Made by a program: the position numbers and the translations under genes. Source: Streptomyces malaysiense (GTDB taxonomy: Bacteria; Actinomycetota; Actinomycetes; Streptomycetales; Streptomycetaceae). Taken from it: a stretch of DNA of 64,000 bases. Position 1 is the stretch's first letter; each line of letters starts with the position of its first letter. Positions 19,639-28,465 of the stretch are shown one piece after another. The notes below the pieces were generated by a model that searched no databases, was not told where the DNA came from, and worked only from the letters and a program-made list of their open reading frames with translations. Location of the stretch: assembly GCF_000980885.2 (NCBI RefSeq), contig NZ_LBDA02000049.1, positions 56,221-120,220 of the forward strand. The letters are read 5' to 3'.

Positions 19639-22131
19639 ATGTCCGTACTCACGCGCGATGAAGCGCAGCTCCGAGCTCAGCTCCTCGACGTCCACCGCTA
19701 CACGGTCGAACTGGACCTCACCACCGGGGACGAGACCTTCGACTCCCGCACCGTGATCCGGTTCACCACGCGGTCCGACGGGGACACGTTCCTCGAGGTG
19801 AAGCCCGCCGAGCTGCGCTCCGTGACCCTCGACGGACAGCCCCTGGACCCGGACTCGCTGCACGCGGACCGGCTGCCGCTGAAGAACCTCACCGCGGGCG
19901 AGCACGAGCTGCGCGCCGAGGCGGCCATGCGCTACTCCCGCACCGGCGAGGGCATGCACCGCTTCACCGACCCGGTCGACGGCGAGACCTACCTGTACAC
20001 GCAGTTGGCCATGGACGACGTCCAGCGCGTCTTCCCGGCCTTCGACCAGCCCGACCTGAAGGCCGTCTTCGAGGTCTCGGTCAAGGCGCCCGAGGAATGG
20101 ACCGTGCTCGCCAACGGCGTCACCGAGCGCGGCTCCGACGGCATCTGGCGGGCCGCGCCCACCCCGCCGATCTCCACGTACCTGGTCGCCGTCGCCGCCG
20201 GCCCCTGGCACTCGGTGCGCACCGAGCACCGCGGGCTGCCCTTCGGAATCCACTGCCGCCGCTCGCTCGCGCCCTACCTCGACGTCGACACCGAGGAGAT
20301 CTTCGAGGTCACGCGCGCCTGCTACGACCGCTACCACGAGAAGTTCGAGGAGCCGTACCCCTTCGACTCCTACGACCAGGCGTTCGTGCCCGAGTTCAAC
20401 GCGGGCGCCATGGAGAACCCGGGCCTGGTCACCTTCCGCGACGAGTTCGTCTACCGCTCCGCCGTCACCGACACCGAGCGCCAGCTGCGCGCCATGGTCA
20501 TCTCGCACGAGATGGCCCACATGTGGTTCGGCGACCTGGTCACCCTCAAGTGGTGGGACGACATCTGGCTGAACGAGTCCTTCGCCGAGTACATGGGCTA
20601 CCAGACCACCGCCGAGGCCACCCGCTTCAGCGACCCCTGGACCGAGTTCGGCGTCACCCGCAAGGCATGGGGTTACGAGGCGGACCAGCGCCCCACGACC
20701 CACCCGGTCGCCCCCGAGGGCGTGGACGACGCCGCCTCCGCCCTGCTCAACTTCGACGGCATCTCGTACGCCAAGGGCGCCTCCGCGCTGCGTCAACTGG
20801 CCGCCTGGCTCGGCGAGAAGGACTTCCTCGCGGGCATCAACACCCACTTCGCCCGGCACAGGTTCGGCAACGCCACCCTCGCCGACTTCCTCGACTCCCT
20901 CGCCTCCGTCACCGAACGCGACGTGCGCGCCTGGGCCGACAGCTGGCTGCGCACCACCGGCGTCGACACCCTCACGCCCGTGATCGAGGCCGCCGACGGC
21001 GCCTGCACGCTGACCGTCGACCACCAGGGCGGCCGCCCGCACCGCATCGTCGCCGGTCTGTACGACCACGACGTCGCCGACGAGGGCCGGCTGATCCTGC
21101 GCGAGCGCCTCGAACTCGACGTCCCGCAGGACGCCCCGCGTCCCATCGGCAAGCGCCCCGCGCTGCTCCTGCTCAACGACGGCGACCTCACCTACGCCAA
21201 GGTCCGCTTCGACGCCGAGTCCTTCGACTCGGTCCGCGGCAGCCTGTCCGGACTGCCCGACCCGCTCACCCGCGCGATCGTGTGGAACTCCCTGCGGGAC
21301 GCGGTGCGCGACGGCGAACTCGCGCCCGCCGCCTATCTGGAGATCGCCCGCGTCCATCTGCCGCGCGAGACCGATCTCGCCATCGTGCAGGGCGTGCTCG
21401 TCTTCGCGAGCGGCCAGATCGCCGACCAGTACCTGCCGGCCGAGGAGCGCCCGGCCGCGCTCGCCACCCTCACCGCCCTCTGCCGCGACCTGCTGCGCCG
21501 CACCGAGGACGGCGACCATCCCGGCCTGCGCCTGATCGCCGTCCGCCACCTGGTCAACGTGGCCGCCCACCCGGACACCATCGCCGCCTGGCTCGCCGAC
21601 GGCACCGTGCCCGGCGGTCCCGAACTCGACCCCGATCTGCGCTGGCGCATCCTCGCCCGGCTCGCCGTGCTCGGCGCCACCGACGAGGCCGCCATCGCCG
21701 CCGAACTGGCCCGCGACCCCAGCGCCACCGGCCAGGAGGGTGCCGCCCGCTGCCGCGCCGCGCTGCCCGACCCGGAGGCCAAGCGCGCGGCCTGGGCCGC
21801 GATGTTCGACAGCGACGATCTGTCCAACTACCTGTTCACGGCCACGGCCCACGGCTTCTGGCAGCCCGAACAGGCCGATCTGGTAAGAGAGTACGTGCCG
21901 CGCTTCTACGCGGAGTCGGTCCCCCTGGCCGCCCGCCGCGGCCCCGCCATCGCCGCCTCCGTCGGCCGCTGGTGCTTCCCGGCCCACGCCGTCGACGCCG
22001 AGCACGTGCGCCTGGGCGAGGAGTGCCTGGGCCGCGACGACCTCACCCCGTCCCTGCGCCGCGCCCTGGCCGACCGCCTGGACGACCTGGGCCGCGCGCT
22101 GCGGGCCCGTGAGGGGGAGGCGCGGCAGTAG
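19639..22131 (+). CDS. pepN: Aminopeptidase N (M1 family)
   Basis: 830-residue cytosolic zinc aminopeptidase of the M1 family. GAMENPG (256-262) recognises the substrate N-terminus. HEMAHMWFG (290-298) with Glu313 in NESFAEYMG gives the HEXXH-18-E zinc site. The C-terminal ERAP1-like helical domain fills residues from about 510 on. ATG 19639 is preferred over ATG 19630 by conservation of the SVLTRDEAQ opening. A GATAATAG sequence about 60 bases upstream may be the promoter. A strong hairpin follows the stop. Confidence 0.95.
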   Translation: MSVLTRDEAQLRAQLLDVHRYTVELDLTTGDETFDSRTVIRFTTRSDGDTFLEVKPAELRSVTLDGQPLDPDSLHADRLPLKNLTAGEHELRAEAAMRYSRTGEGMHRFTDPVDGETYLYTQLAMDDVQRVFPAFDQPDLKAVFEVSVKAPEEWTVLANGVTERGSDGIWRAAPTPPISTYLVAVAAGPWHSVRTEHRGLPFGIHCRRSLAPYLDVDTEEIFEVTRACYDRYHEKFEEPYPFDSYDQAFVPEFNAGAMENPGLVTFRDEFVYRSAVTDTERQLRAMVISHEMAHMWFGDLVTLKWWDDIWLNESFAEYMGYQTTAEATRFSDPWTEFGVTRKAWGYEADQRPTTHPVAPEGVDDAASALLNFDGISYAKGASALRQLAAWLGEKDFLAGINTHFARHRFGNATLADFLDSLASVTERDVRAWADSWLRTTGVDTLTPVIEAADGACTLTVDHQGGRPHRIVAGLYDHDVADEGRLILRERLELDVPQDAPRPIGKRPALLLLNDGDLTYAKVRFDAESFDSVRGSLSGLPDPLTRAIVWNSLRDAVRDGELAPAAYLEIARVHLPRETDLAIVQGVLVFASGQIADQYLPAEERPAALATLTALCRDLLRRTEDGDHPGLRLIAVRHLVNVAAHPDTIAAWLADGTVPGGPELDPDLRWRILARLAVLGATDEAAIAAELARDPSATGQEGAARCRAALPDPEAKRAAWAAMFDSDDLSNYLFTATAHGFWQPEQADLVREYVPRFYAESVPLAARRGPAIAASVGRWCFPAHAVDAEHVRLGEECLGRDDLTPSLRRALADRLDDLGRALRAREGEARQ

Positions 22132-22144
22132 GGCCGACGGCCCG

Positions 22145-22179
22145 GGGCGCCGCTCGTCCTGAAAGACGATGCGGCGCCC
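22145..22179 (+). terminator. Terminator hairpin after pepN
   Basis: A nine-base arm GGGCGCCGC pairs with GCGGCGCCC; inside it TCGTC pairs with GACGA around a CTGAAA loop. It begins 13 bases after the pepN stop. Confidence 0.75.
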
Positions 22180-22191
22180 GGCCCGCCCCCC

Positions 22192-22197
22192 TAGGCT
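22192..22197 (+). promoter_or_regulatory. Candidate -10 element of the NmrA-type gene
   Basis: TAGGCT hexamer 40 bases before the GTG start of the NAD(P)-binding gene and directly after the pepN terminator. No clear -35. Confidence 0.4.
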
Positions 22198-22237
22198 CGG
22201 CGACCGACATGCTCAGCCGAGCCGGGAGGCAGCCATC

Positions 22238-23074
22238 GTGATCGCAGTGACCGGCGCGACCGGGAACGTGGGCCGCGCCCTGGTGGACCGGCTCCTCGCC
22301 GCGGGCCGGCCGGTACGCGCGCTGACCCGCGACCCGGAGCGGGCCGCGCTGCCCGAGCGGGCCGAGGCGGTGCGGTTCCGGCCCGAGGAACCCGCCGCCC
22401 TGTTCGACGGGGTGACCGGGGTCTTCCTCTACGCGCGGGCCGTCACCGAGCCCCTGCTGGCGGCGGCCCGCGCGGCCGGGGTCCGCCACGCCGTCCTGCT
22501 CTCCAGCGGCATCGTCCGGGAGGGCGCCGACGAGACCCACCCCATCCACGTCCTGCACGCCACCGCCGAGCGGCTGATCCGCGAGAGCGGCCTGGAGTGG
22601 ACGTTCCTTCGGCCGAACGGTTTCGCCGCCAACGCCCTCCAGTGGGCACCCCAGATCCGCGCCGGGAACACCGTCCGGGGCGTCTACGCGCACGCGGTCG
22701 CCGCACCGATCCACGAGGACGACATCGCCGCCGTCGCCGAGCGCGTGCTCCTGGACGGCGGCCACGAGGGCGCCGTGCACCGTCTGACCGGACCGCGGGC
22801 GGCCACCAACGCCGACCAGGTGGCGGCGATCGGCGCGGCCGTCGGCAGAGAACTGACCTTCGTGGAGATCGACCCCCGCACGGCCGGCCCCGAGCTGTTC
22901 CCCCACCTGGACGCGTACATGCTCGACCGCCTCCTGAAGACCTTCGAGGCCACCGTCGGGGTACCCCCGGAGATCACCCACACGGTCGAGCGGATCACGG
23001 GCACCCCGGCCCGCACCTTCACCCGGTGGGCGCGGGACCACGCGGCGGACTTCGGCGCCGGTCCAGCGGCCTAG
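22238..23074 (+). CDS. NmrA/SDR-a5-type NAD(P)-binding oxidoreductase
   Basis: 278-residue atypical SDR. The Rossmann loop GATGNVG lies at residues 6-12, right after the GTG start, which has GGGAGG eight bases upstream. LLSSGIV and the FLRPNGFAANALQW stretch are typical of the NmrA-like/NAD(P)H:quinone-type group that lacks the YxxxK catalytic pair; none is visible here. Such proteins act as reductases or redox sensors in secondary metabolism. No substrate can be given. It is convergent with the acetyltransferase. Confidence 0.85.
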   Translation: MIAVTGATGNVGRALVDRLLAAGRPVRALTRDPERAALPERAEAVRFRPEEPAALFDGVTGVFLYARAVTEPLLAAARAAGVRHAVLLSSGIVREGADETHPIHVLHATAERLIRESGLEWTFLRPNGFAANALQWAPQIRAGNTVRGVYAHAVAAPIHEDDIAAVAERVLLDGGHEGAVHRLTGPRAATNADQVAAIGAAVGRELTFVEIDPRTAGPELFPHLDAYMLDRLLKTFEATVGVPPEITHTVERITGTPARTFTRWARDHAADFGAGPAA

Positions 23075-23143
23075 GAGGCGCGTTCCGGGGCCCGGTGCCC
23101 GGCAGCGGGCGAGGTCGCCGGGCGGCTCGCCCGCCGACACGGC

Positions 23144-23689
23144 TCACAGACCCCCGCCCCGCCTCAGCACCGCCCGCCGCATTTCCCCTTCCCGCGGCCC
23201 CGACCTGCGGTTGGCGCCGCCCGGCCCCGACTCCTGGTCCAGGCGGAAGCCGAGCCGCTCCAGGAAGCGCTCGCCGGCGCGCCAGCCGGGCGGGACCGTC
23301 GCCGTCACCAGGGGCGGATCCCCGGCCCGTGCCAGCAGGGAGCGGGCCAGAAAGTGGCCGAGGCCGCGGCCGCGGCACCAGGGGGCCAGCAGGAAGAGGC
23401 CGACGGCGACCGCGCCCGGCTCGGGATGGTCGCGCACCGCGTCCACGACGCCCGCGACCACCCCGTCCCGCTCCAGCACCAGCAGCACCTTGCCGTCGGG
23501 GCGCGCGCCCTCGGGCAGGCCGTAGTACAGGCTCTGTACATCGCCCGGCGCCGGCGGCAGCCCGGTGGCCGCCAGGAACCAGTCCTCGCTCTCCTCGAAC
23601 AGCCGGATCAGCGGCGCCTCGTCCGCCGGGGCGAGTTCACGCACCAGCACCCGTTCGCCGGGCACGTCGAGCATCCACGCGTCCACCAT
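23144..23689 (-). CDS. GNAT-family N-acetyltransferase
   Basis: 181-residue acetyltransferase-fold protein. The acetyl-CoA loop is CRGRGLGHFLARSLL (motif A, near residue 110), preceded by VAVGLFLLAPW and followed by a C-terminal GERFLERLGFRLDQE. ATG 23689 has only a weak ribosome-binding site. It is divergent from the decarboxylase/N-monooxygenase pair across 171 bases, so it could belong to that pathway as an N-acyl transferase, but it is equally likely to be unrelated. The substrate is not evident. Confidence 0.8.
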   Translation of the reverse strand: MVDAWMLDVPGERVLVRELAPADEAPLIRLFEESEDWFLAATGLPPAPGDVQSLYYGLPEGARPDGKVLLVLERDGVVAGVVDAVRDHPEPGAVAVGLFLLAPWCRGRGLGHFLARSLLARAGDPPLVTATVPPGWRAGERFLERLGFRLDQESGPGGANRRSGPREGEMRRAVLRRGGGL

Positions 23690-23751
23690 CCGGCCGACGG
23701 TAGTGGCGGACAGCCCCCGCTCCAACAAGTTTTCCCCGTACGGCAGTACCC

Positions 23752-23777
23752 ACGTGCGGGTCCCGCTCGTTGCACGT
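23752..23777. promoter_or_regulatory. Inverted repeat upstream of the siderophore-type pair
   Basis: ACGTGC at 23752-23757 is complementary to GCACGT at 23772-23777, with a small inner palindrome CGGGTCCCG between the arms. It lies in the divergent promoter region of the acetyltransferase and the decarboxylase. No iron-box sequence of the DmdR/IdeR type is visible in the same region. It may be an operator for another regulator. Confidence 0.35.
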
Positions 23778-23860
23778 ACCGGGACACCCGCCCCTCTTGC
23801 CGTACCACCCGGAGCCCACGCGGCGCGCCCCGAGCAGCCCCGAGAGCGGAGGCCAGCCCC

Positions 23861-25219
23861 ATGCCCACCCAGCCCCTCGCCTCGGGCCCGCACGGCCACG
23901 GCGCCCTCCGCCCGCTCCTGGACACCGTGCTGGACGCCCTGGAGCAGGGCCGGAAGGCGCGCGGCGGCCCCCTGCCCGCCGGCGGACCCGAGGCCACCGC
24001 CCGGCGGATCGCCGACGCGCTCGGGGACGTACTGCCCCCCGAGGGCGACCCGGACGGCCTGCGCGATCTCGTGCGGCTGCTCGCCGAGAGTGCCGCCGAC
24101 CCCGCCGACCCGCTGTGCGCCGGCCACCTGCACTGCCCGCCCCTCGCCGTGGCCGCCGCCGCCGACCTCGCGGTCAGCGCCCTCAACCCCTCCCTCGACT
24201 CCTGGGACCAGGCCCCCGGCGCCACCGCCCTGGAAGCCGTCGTCGCCCAGGCCCTCGCGCGGGCGGCCGGACTGGCCGACGCGCTGGTCACCACCGGTGG
24301 CACCGAGTCCAACCAACTCGCCCTGCTGCTCGCCCGCGAGGCGGGCGACGGCAGCGTCCGGCTCGTCTGCGGCGCCGCCGCCCACCACTCGCTGACCCGC
24401 GCCGCCTGGCTGCTCGGACTGCCCGACCCGGTGCTCGTCCCGACCCCCGGCGGCACCCTCGAACCGGCCGCCCTCGACGCCGCCCTCACCGCGCTCCCCG
24501 GCCCCCTGCTGGTCGCCGCCACGGCCGGCACCACCGACGCCGGCCTCGTCGACCCGCTGCCCGAGATCGCCGCCCTGTGCCGGGCCCGCGGCGCCCGGCT
24601 GCACATCGACGCCGCCTACGGGGGCGGACTGCTCTTCAGCGACCGGCACCGCGCCGAACTCGCCGGACTCGACGCCGCCCACACCGTCACCCTCGACCTG
24701 CACAAACTCGGCTGGCAACCGGTCGCCGCCGGCCTGCTCGCCGTCGCCGACCCGGCCGAACTCGCCGTACTCCACCACCGGGCCGACTATCTGAACGCCG
24801 ACGACGACACCGAGGCCGGTCACCCCGACCTGCTCGGCCGCTCCCTGCGTACCACCCGCCGCCCCGACATCCTCAAGGCCGCGGTCACCCTGCGGACCCT
24901 CGGCCGCCGCGGCCTCGGCGCCCTGGTCGACCAGGTCTGCGACCTGGCACGCGAGTTCGCCGCGCTCGTCGAGGCACACCCCGGCTTCGAGCTGTACGAC
25001 ACCCCGGTCATCAGCACGGTCCTGTTCCGCCCCGCCGGGGCCACCGACGCCGCCGTGGCCGAAGCCCGCCGCGTACTGCTGCACGAGGGCCGCGCCGTCC
25101 TCGGCCGCGCCCGGCTCGACGGCCGCCTCTGGCTCAAGGCGACCCTCCTCAACCCCCGTACCCGGCCGGACGACCTGGCCCACCTGTTGAAACTCGTCGA
25201 AGGAAGCACCCCCGGATGA
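23861..25219 (+). CDS. PLP-dependent L-lysine/diamino-acid decarboxylase, DesA-like
   Basis: 452-residue group II decarboxylase. TTGGTESN at 144-151 and HIDAAYGG at 248-255 contact pyridoxal phosphate, and Lys282 in DLHKLGWQP is the Schiff-base lysine. The stretch LNPSLDSWDQAPGAT and the C-terminal RTTRRPDILKA are those of siderophore diamine decarboxylases such as DesA. Start ATG 23861 follows CGGAGG. Its stop overlaps the next start by four bases (ATGA). With the adjoining N-monooxygenase it should give an N-hydroxy diamine, most likely N-hydroxycadaverine. Substrate choice (lysine, ornithine, diaminobutyrate) is inference. Confidence 0.85.
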   Translation: MPTQPLASGPHGHGALRPLLDTVLDALEQGRKARGGPLPAGGPEATARRIADALGDVLPPEGDPDGLRDLVRLLAESAADPADPLCAGHLHCPPLAVAAAADLAVSALNPSLDSWDQAPGATALEAVVAQALARAAGLADALVTTGGTESNQLALLLAREAGDGSVRLVCGAAAHHSLTRAAWLLGLPDPVLVPTPGGTLEPAALDAALTALPGPLLVAATAGTTDAGLVDPLPEIAALCRARGARLHIDAAYGGGLLFSDRHRAELAGLDAAHTVTLDLHKLGWQPVAAGLLAVADPAELAVLHHRADYLNADDDTEAGHPDLLGRSLRTTRRPDILKAAVTLRTLGRRGLGALVDQVCDLAREFAALVEAHPGFELYDTPVISTVLFRPAGATDAAVAEARRVLLHEGRAVLGRARLDGRLWLKATLLNPRTRPDDLAHLLKLVEGSTPG

Positions 25220-26655
25220 CCCCCCACCAGGCTCCCCCGAACACCCTCCTGTCGCGCCGCGACCCCGACGCCCCCCGCGACCTGGTCGGCATCGGTATCG
25301 GCCCCTGCAACCTCTCCCTCGCCGCGCTCGCCCAGCCGCTGCCCGAACTCGACGCCGTCTTCTACGAACAGCGGCCCGGCTTCAGCTGGCACCCCGGTCT
25401 GCTCATCGAGGGCTCCACCGTCCAGGTGCCCTTCCTCGCCGACCTGGTGAGTCTCGCCGACCCCACCAGCCCCTGGAGCTTCCTCAACCACCTCAGAACC
25501 CGCGAACGACTGTTCCCCTTCTACTTCGCCGAGCGCTTCCACATCGAACGCGCCGAGTACGACGCCTACTGCCGCTGGGTCGCCCGGAACCTGCCCGGAC
25601 TGCGCTTCGGCCACCAGGTCGACGCCGTCCGCTGGAACCCCGAACGCGAGTTGTTCGAGGTCGACTTCACCCAGCTCGACGCGGACGGCGAGGCCGACGC
25701 CCTCGGCCGCGCCTACACCCGCAACCTGGTCCTCGGCGTCGGCACCGTCCCCCATGTGCCGGCCCCGCTCAAGCCCATGGTCGACGCCGAGGGCCTGCCC
25801 GTCGTGCACGCCGCCGACTACCTCGACCACCGTGCGGAACTGCTGGCCGCCGGGCACATCACCGTGGTGGGCTCCGGGCAGTCCGGCGCCGAGGTCTTCC
25901 TCGACCTGCTGCGCCGCCGGCCGGCCGGTGAGGAGCGGCTGCACTGGATCGGCCGCAGCCCCGCGTTCTCGCCGATGGAGTACTCCAAGCTCGGCCTGGA
26001 GCACTTCACCCCCGACTACACGCGCTACTTCCACGCCCTCGCCGAGCCCGTCCGTGACCGGCTGGTCGGCGCCCAGTGGCAGCTGCACAAGGCCGTCGAC
26101 GCCGGCACCCTCGCCGCCATCCACGACGAGCTGTACCGGCGCACCCTGAACGGCGGCTGGCCCGACGCCGTCCTCACCCCGGGCGTGCGGGTGCGCACCG
26201 CGGGCCGGATCGCCAACAGCAAGATCGAGCTCCATCTGGAGCACCTGGAGGAGAGCAGCCGTTCCCGGCTCGCCACCGACGCGGTCGTCCTCGCCACCGG
26301 CTACCAGCAGCGGCCCCTCGGCCGCCTGCTCGCCGGGCTCGACCCGTACATGCGCCGCGACGCCGGCGACCGGCCGCGCATCGACGCGGACTACCGCCTG
26401 GCCCTCGACCCCTCGGTCAAGGGCTCCGTCTACGTCCAGAACGCCGAGCTGCACACCCATGGTGTCGGCGCCCCCGACCTGGGCCTCGCCGCCTGGCGGA
26501 GCGCCACCATCCTCAACTCGCTCACCGGGAAGGACCCGTACCCCCTTCCGGAGCGTACGGCCTTCACCACCTTCGGTCTGCGCGAGCCGCGTTCCACCGT
26601 CCCGGGGGCACGGCACGCCGGCCGGCGGCTCACTCCGCTCGTCGAGGAGAGGTGA
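25216..26655 (+). CDS. L-lysine/ornithine/diamine N-monooxygenase, DesB-like
   Basis: 479-residue flavin-dependent N-hydroxylating monooxygenase. GIGIGPCNLSLAAL at about 25-38 is the FAD loop with the proline typical of N-hydroxylases, VVGSGQSGAEVFLDLL near 217 binds NADPH, and the C-terminal ATGYQQRPLGRLL is the ATGY motif of the family. WHPGLLIEGSTVQVPFLADLVSLADP is highly characteristic. It is coupled to the decarboxylase by ATGA. In known hydroxamate pathways the next genes are an acyltransferase and an NIS synthetase; here pyruvate kinase follows instead. Confidence 0.9.
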   Translation: MTPHQAPPNTLLSRRDPDAPRDLVGIGIGPCNLSLAALAQPLPELDAVFYEQRPGFSWHPGLLIEGSTVQVPFLADLVSLADPTSPWSFLNHLRTRERLFPFYFAERFHIERAEYDAYCRWVARNLPGLRFGHQVDAVRWNPERELFEVDFTQLDADGEADALGRAYTRNLVLGVGTVPHVPAPLKPMVDAEGLPVVHAADYLDHRAELLAAGHITVVGSGQSGAEVFLDLLRRRPAGEERLHWIGRSPAFSPMEYSKLGLEHFTPDYTRYFHALAEPVRDRLVGAQWQLHKAVDAGTLAAIHDELYRRTLNGGWPDAVLTPGVRVRTAGRIANSKIELHLEHLEESSRSRLATDAVVLATGYQQRPLGRLLAGLDPYMRRDAGDRPRIDADYRLALDPSVKGSVYVQNAELHTHGVGAPDLGLAAWRSATILNSLTGKDPYPLPERTAFTTFGLREPRSTVPGARHAGRRLTPLVEER

Positions 26656-26770
26656 GTCGAATTCGCTCATAGGAGCGACCCGTCGCACAATTCAACACTT
26701 GTCAATAAGGCTTCATGTAAAGGTTGTTGAGTGGTCATGCGGCCCGGAATCTCTACCGACGGGTAAGCCC

Positions 26771-26776
26771 TAGGCT
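26771..26776 (+). promoter_or_regulatory. Candidate -10 element of pyk, suggesting leaderless mRNA
   Basis: TAGGCT ends six bases before the pyk ATG, and no Shine-Dalgarno sequence precedes that ATG. This spacing would place the transcription start at or within a base of the initiation codon. A TTGTCA at 26699-26704 is too far upstream to be its -35. Confidence 0.45.
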
Positions 26777-26782
26777 CGAACC

Positions 26783-28222
26783 ATGCGCCGAGCAAAGATC
26801 GTTTGTACATTGGGGCCCGCCACCGACTCGTACGACCAGATCAAGGCACTGGTCGAGGCCGGAATGGACGTCGCCCGGTTCAACCTCAGCCACGGCACCC
26901 GCGCCGAACACGAGGAGCGTTACCGGCGCGTGCGCATGGCTGCCGACGAAACCGGCCGCAGCGTCGGAATCCTCGCCGACCTTCAAGGTCCGAAGATCCG
27001 CCTCGGCCGTTTCGCCGAAGGGCCGGTACTGCTTGAACGCGGCGACGACTTCACCATCACCGTGGAGGACGGCGTGGAGGGCGACCGCCTTCGCTGCGGC
27101 ACCACCTACGCGGGGCTCGCCGGGGACGTCGCCCCCGGCGAGCGCGTCCTGGTGGACGACGGCCGGGTCTGCCTGGAGGTCACCGCCGTCGACGGCCCCC
27201 GGGTGCGCACCCGCGTGGTCGAGGGCGGCATGGTCTCCGACCACAAGGGCCTCAACCTGCCCGGCGTCGCCGTCTCCGTGCCGGCCCTGTCGGAGAAGGA
27301 CGAGGAGGACCTGCGCTGGGCGCTGCACATCGGCGTCGACATCATCGCCCTCTCCTTCGTGCGCAGCGGCGACGACGCCCGGGTGGTGCACCGCATCATG
27401 GCCGAGGAGGGTCGCCGCCTCCCGGTGATCGCCAAGATCGAGAAGCCGCAGGCGGTGGCCAACCTGGACGACATCGTGGCCGCCTTCGACGGGCTGATGG
27501 TCGCGCGCGGCGACCTCGGCGTGGAGATGCCCCTGGAGCAGGTGCCGATCGTCCAGAAGCGCGCCATCAAGCTCGCCCGGCGCAACGCCAAGCCGGTCAT
27601 CGTCGCCACCCAGATGCTCGACTCCATGGTCGACAACTCCCGCCCCACCCGCGCCGAGGCCTCCGACGTGGCCAACGCGGTCCTCGACGGCACGGACGCC
27701 GTGATGCTCTCCGGCGAGACCAGTGTCGGCAAGTACCCGATCGAGACCGTGCGCACCATGGCGAAGATCGTCATGGCGGCCGAGGAGGACATGCTGGCCA
27801 AGGGGCTGCCGCCGCTGACCGAGCGGAACAAGCCGCGCACCCAGGGCGGCGCGGTCGCCCGCGCGGCCGCCGAGATGGGTGACTTCCTCGGCGCCAGGTT
27901 CCTCGTGGCCTTCACCCAGTCCGGCGACACCGCCCGCCGGCTCTCCCGTTACCGCCCGCCGATCCCGCTGCTCGCCTTCACCCCCGAACCCGCCACCCGC
28001 TCCCAGCTCAGCCTCACCTGGGGCGCCGAGACCTTCCTCGGCCCGCACGTCGACTCCACCGACGCCATGGTCGACCAGGTGGACGAACTGCTGCTGCGGT
28101 ACGGCCGCTGCGAGAAGGGCGACGTCGTGGTGATCACGGCGGGCTCCCCGCCCGGGGTCTCCGGCTCCACCAACATGGTCCGCGTCCACCGCATCGGCGA
28201 GGGCGACGACCCGGAGGTCTGA
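26783..28222 (+). CDS. pyk: Pyruvate kinase
   Basis: 479-residue pyruvate kinase, last step of glycolysis: phosphoenolpyruvate plus ADP to pyruvate plus ATP. It begins RRAKIVCTLGPATDS, contains the catalytic IAKIEKPQA segment and the ARGDLGVEMP and ATQMLDSM motifs, and has a C-terminal allosteric domain. The ATG has no ribosome-binding site but a TAGGCT box six bases before it. A strong hairpin (28260-28282) follows. Family assignment is certain; which isoform it is among the two usual in Streptomyces cannot be told. Confidence 0.97.
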   Translation: MRRAKIVCTLGPATDSYDQIKALVEAGMDVARFNLSHGTRAEHEERYRRVRMAADETGRSVGILADLQGPKIRLGRFAEGPVLLERGDDFTITVEDGVEGDRLRCGTTYAGLAGDVAPGERVLVDDGRVCLEVTAVDGPRVRTRVVEGGMVSDHKGLNLPGVAVSVPALSEKDEEDLRWALHIGVDIIALSFVRSGDDARVVHRIMAEEGRRLPVIAKIEKPQAVANLDDIVAAFDGLMVARGDLGVEMPLEQVPIVQKRAIKLARRNAKPVIVATQMLDSMVDNSRPTRAEASDVANAVLDGTDAVMLSGETSVGKYPIETVRTMAKIVMAAEEDMLAKGLPPLTERNKPRTQGGAVARAAAEMGDFLGARFLVAFTQSGDTARRLSRYRPPIPLLAFTPEPATRSQLSLTWGAETFLGPHVDSTDAMVDQVDELLLRYGRCEKGDVVVITAGSPPGVSGSTNMVRVHRIGEGDDPEV

Positions 28223-28259
28223 GCGAGGACCGGGAGCGCGCGCGGCGGGACATGAGAAA

Positions 28260-28282
28260 GGGCCCCTTCGTCGAAGGGGCCC
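28260..28282. terminator. Terminator hairpin between pyk and the tRNA gene
   Basis: GGGCCCCTTCG pairs with CGAAGGGGCCC almost without a loop, 38 bases after the pyk stop. On the minus strand the hairpin is followed by a short T-rich run, so it can also end the tRNA transcript. Confidence 0.8.
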
Positions 28283-28334
28283 GCACAAACCTGAGAATCA
28301 GGAAAACCCGTGACCATGGAAAACAAGGAAAAAG

Positions 28335-28409
28335 TGCCCCGGGTCGGACTCGAACCGACACTGTACGGGTTTTGAATCCGTTGCCTGCTGCCAATTGGGC
28401 TACCGGGGC
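28335..28409 (-). tRNA. tRNA with CAA (Leu) anticodon but class-I, short-variable-loop structure
   Basis: 75-base cloverleaf on the minus strand. The acceptor stem GCCCCGG/CCGGGGC pairs perfectly, the T arm GTCGG-TTCGAGT-CCGAC is perfect, and the D arm (GCC/GGC with AATTGGCAGCA loop) is normal. The anticodon loop TTCAAAA gives anticodon CAA, which reads UUG leucine codons. The variable region has only five bases, whereas leucine tRNAs carry a long variable arm. The last anticodon-stem pair is an A-C mismatch. The 3' CCA is not encoded (discriminator A, then C). Either a divergent tRNA or a tRNA-like gene with another role. Confidence 0.8.
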
Positions 28410-28465
28410 TCGCAGAATCAAAGGTTTCCCCCGACCCTCCGCGCGTCCACCATACCGTAGCTAGG

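Noticed and set aside
19621..22005. 794-residue antisense frame opposite pepN.
   Set aside because: Low-complexity Gly/Val/Asp-rich translation with no motif; a shadow of pepN.
28335..28409. Normal tRNA-Leu.
   Set aside because: Variable region of only five bases and a mismatch in the anticodon stem; leucine tRNAs have a long variable arm.
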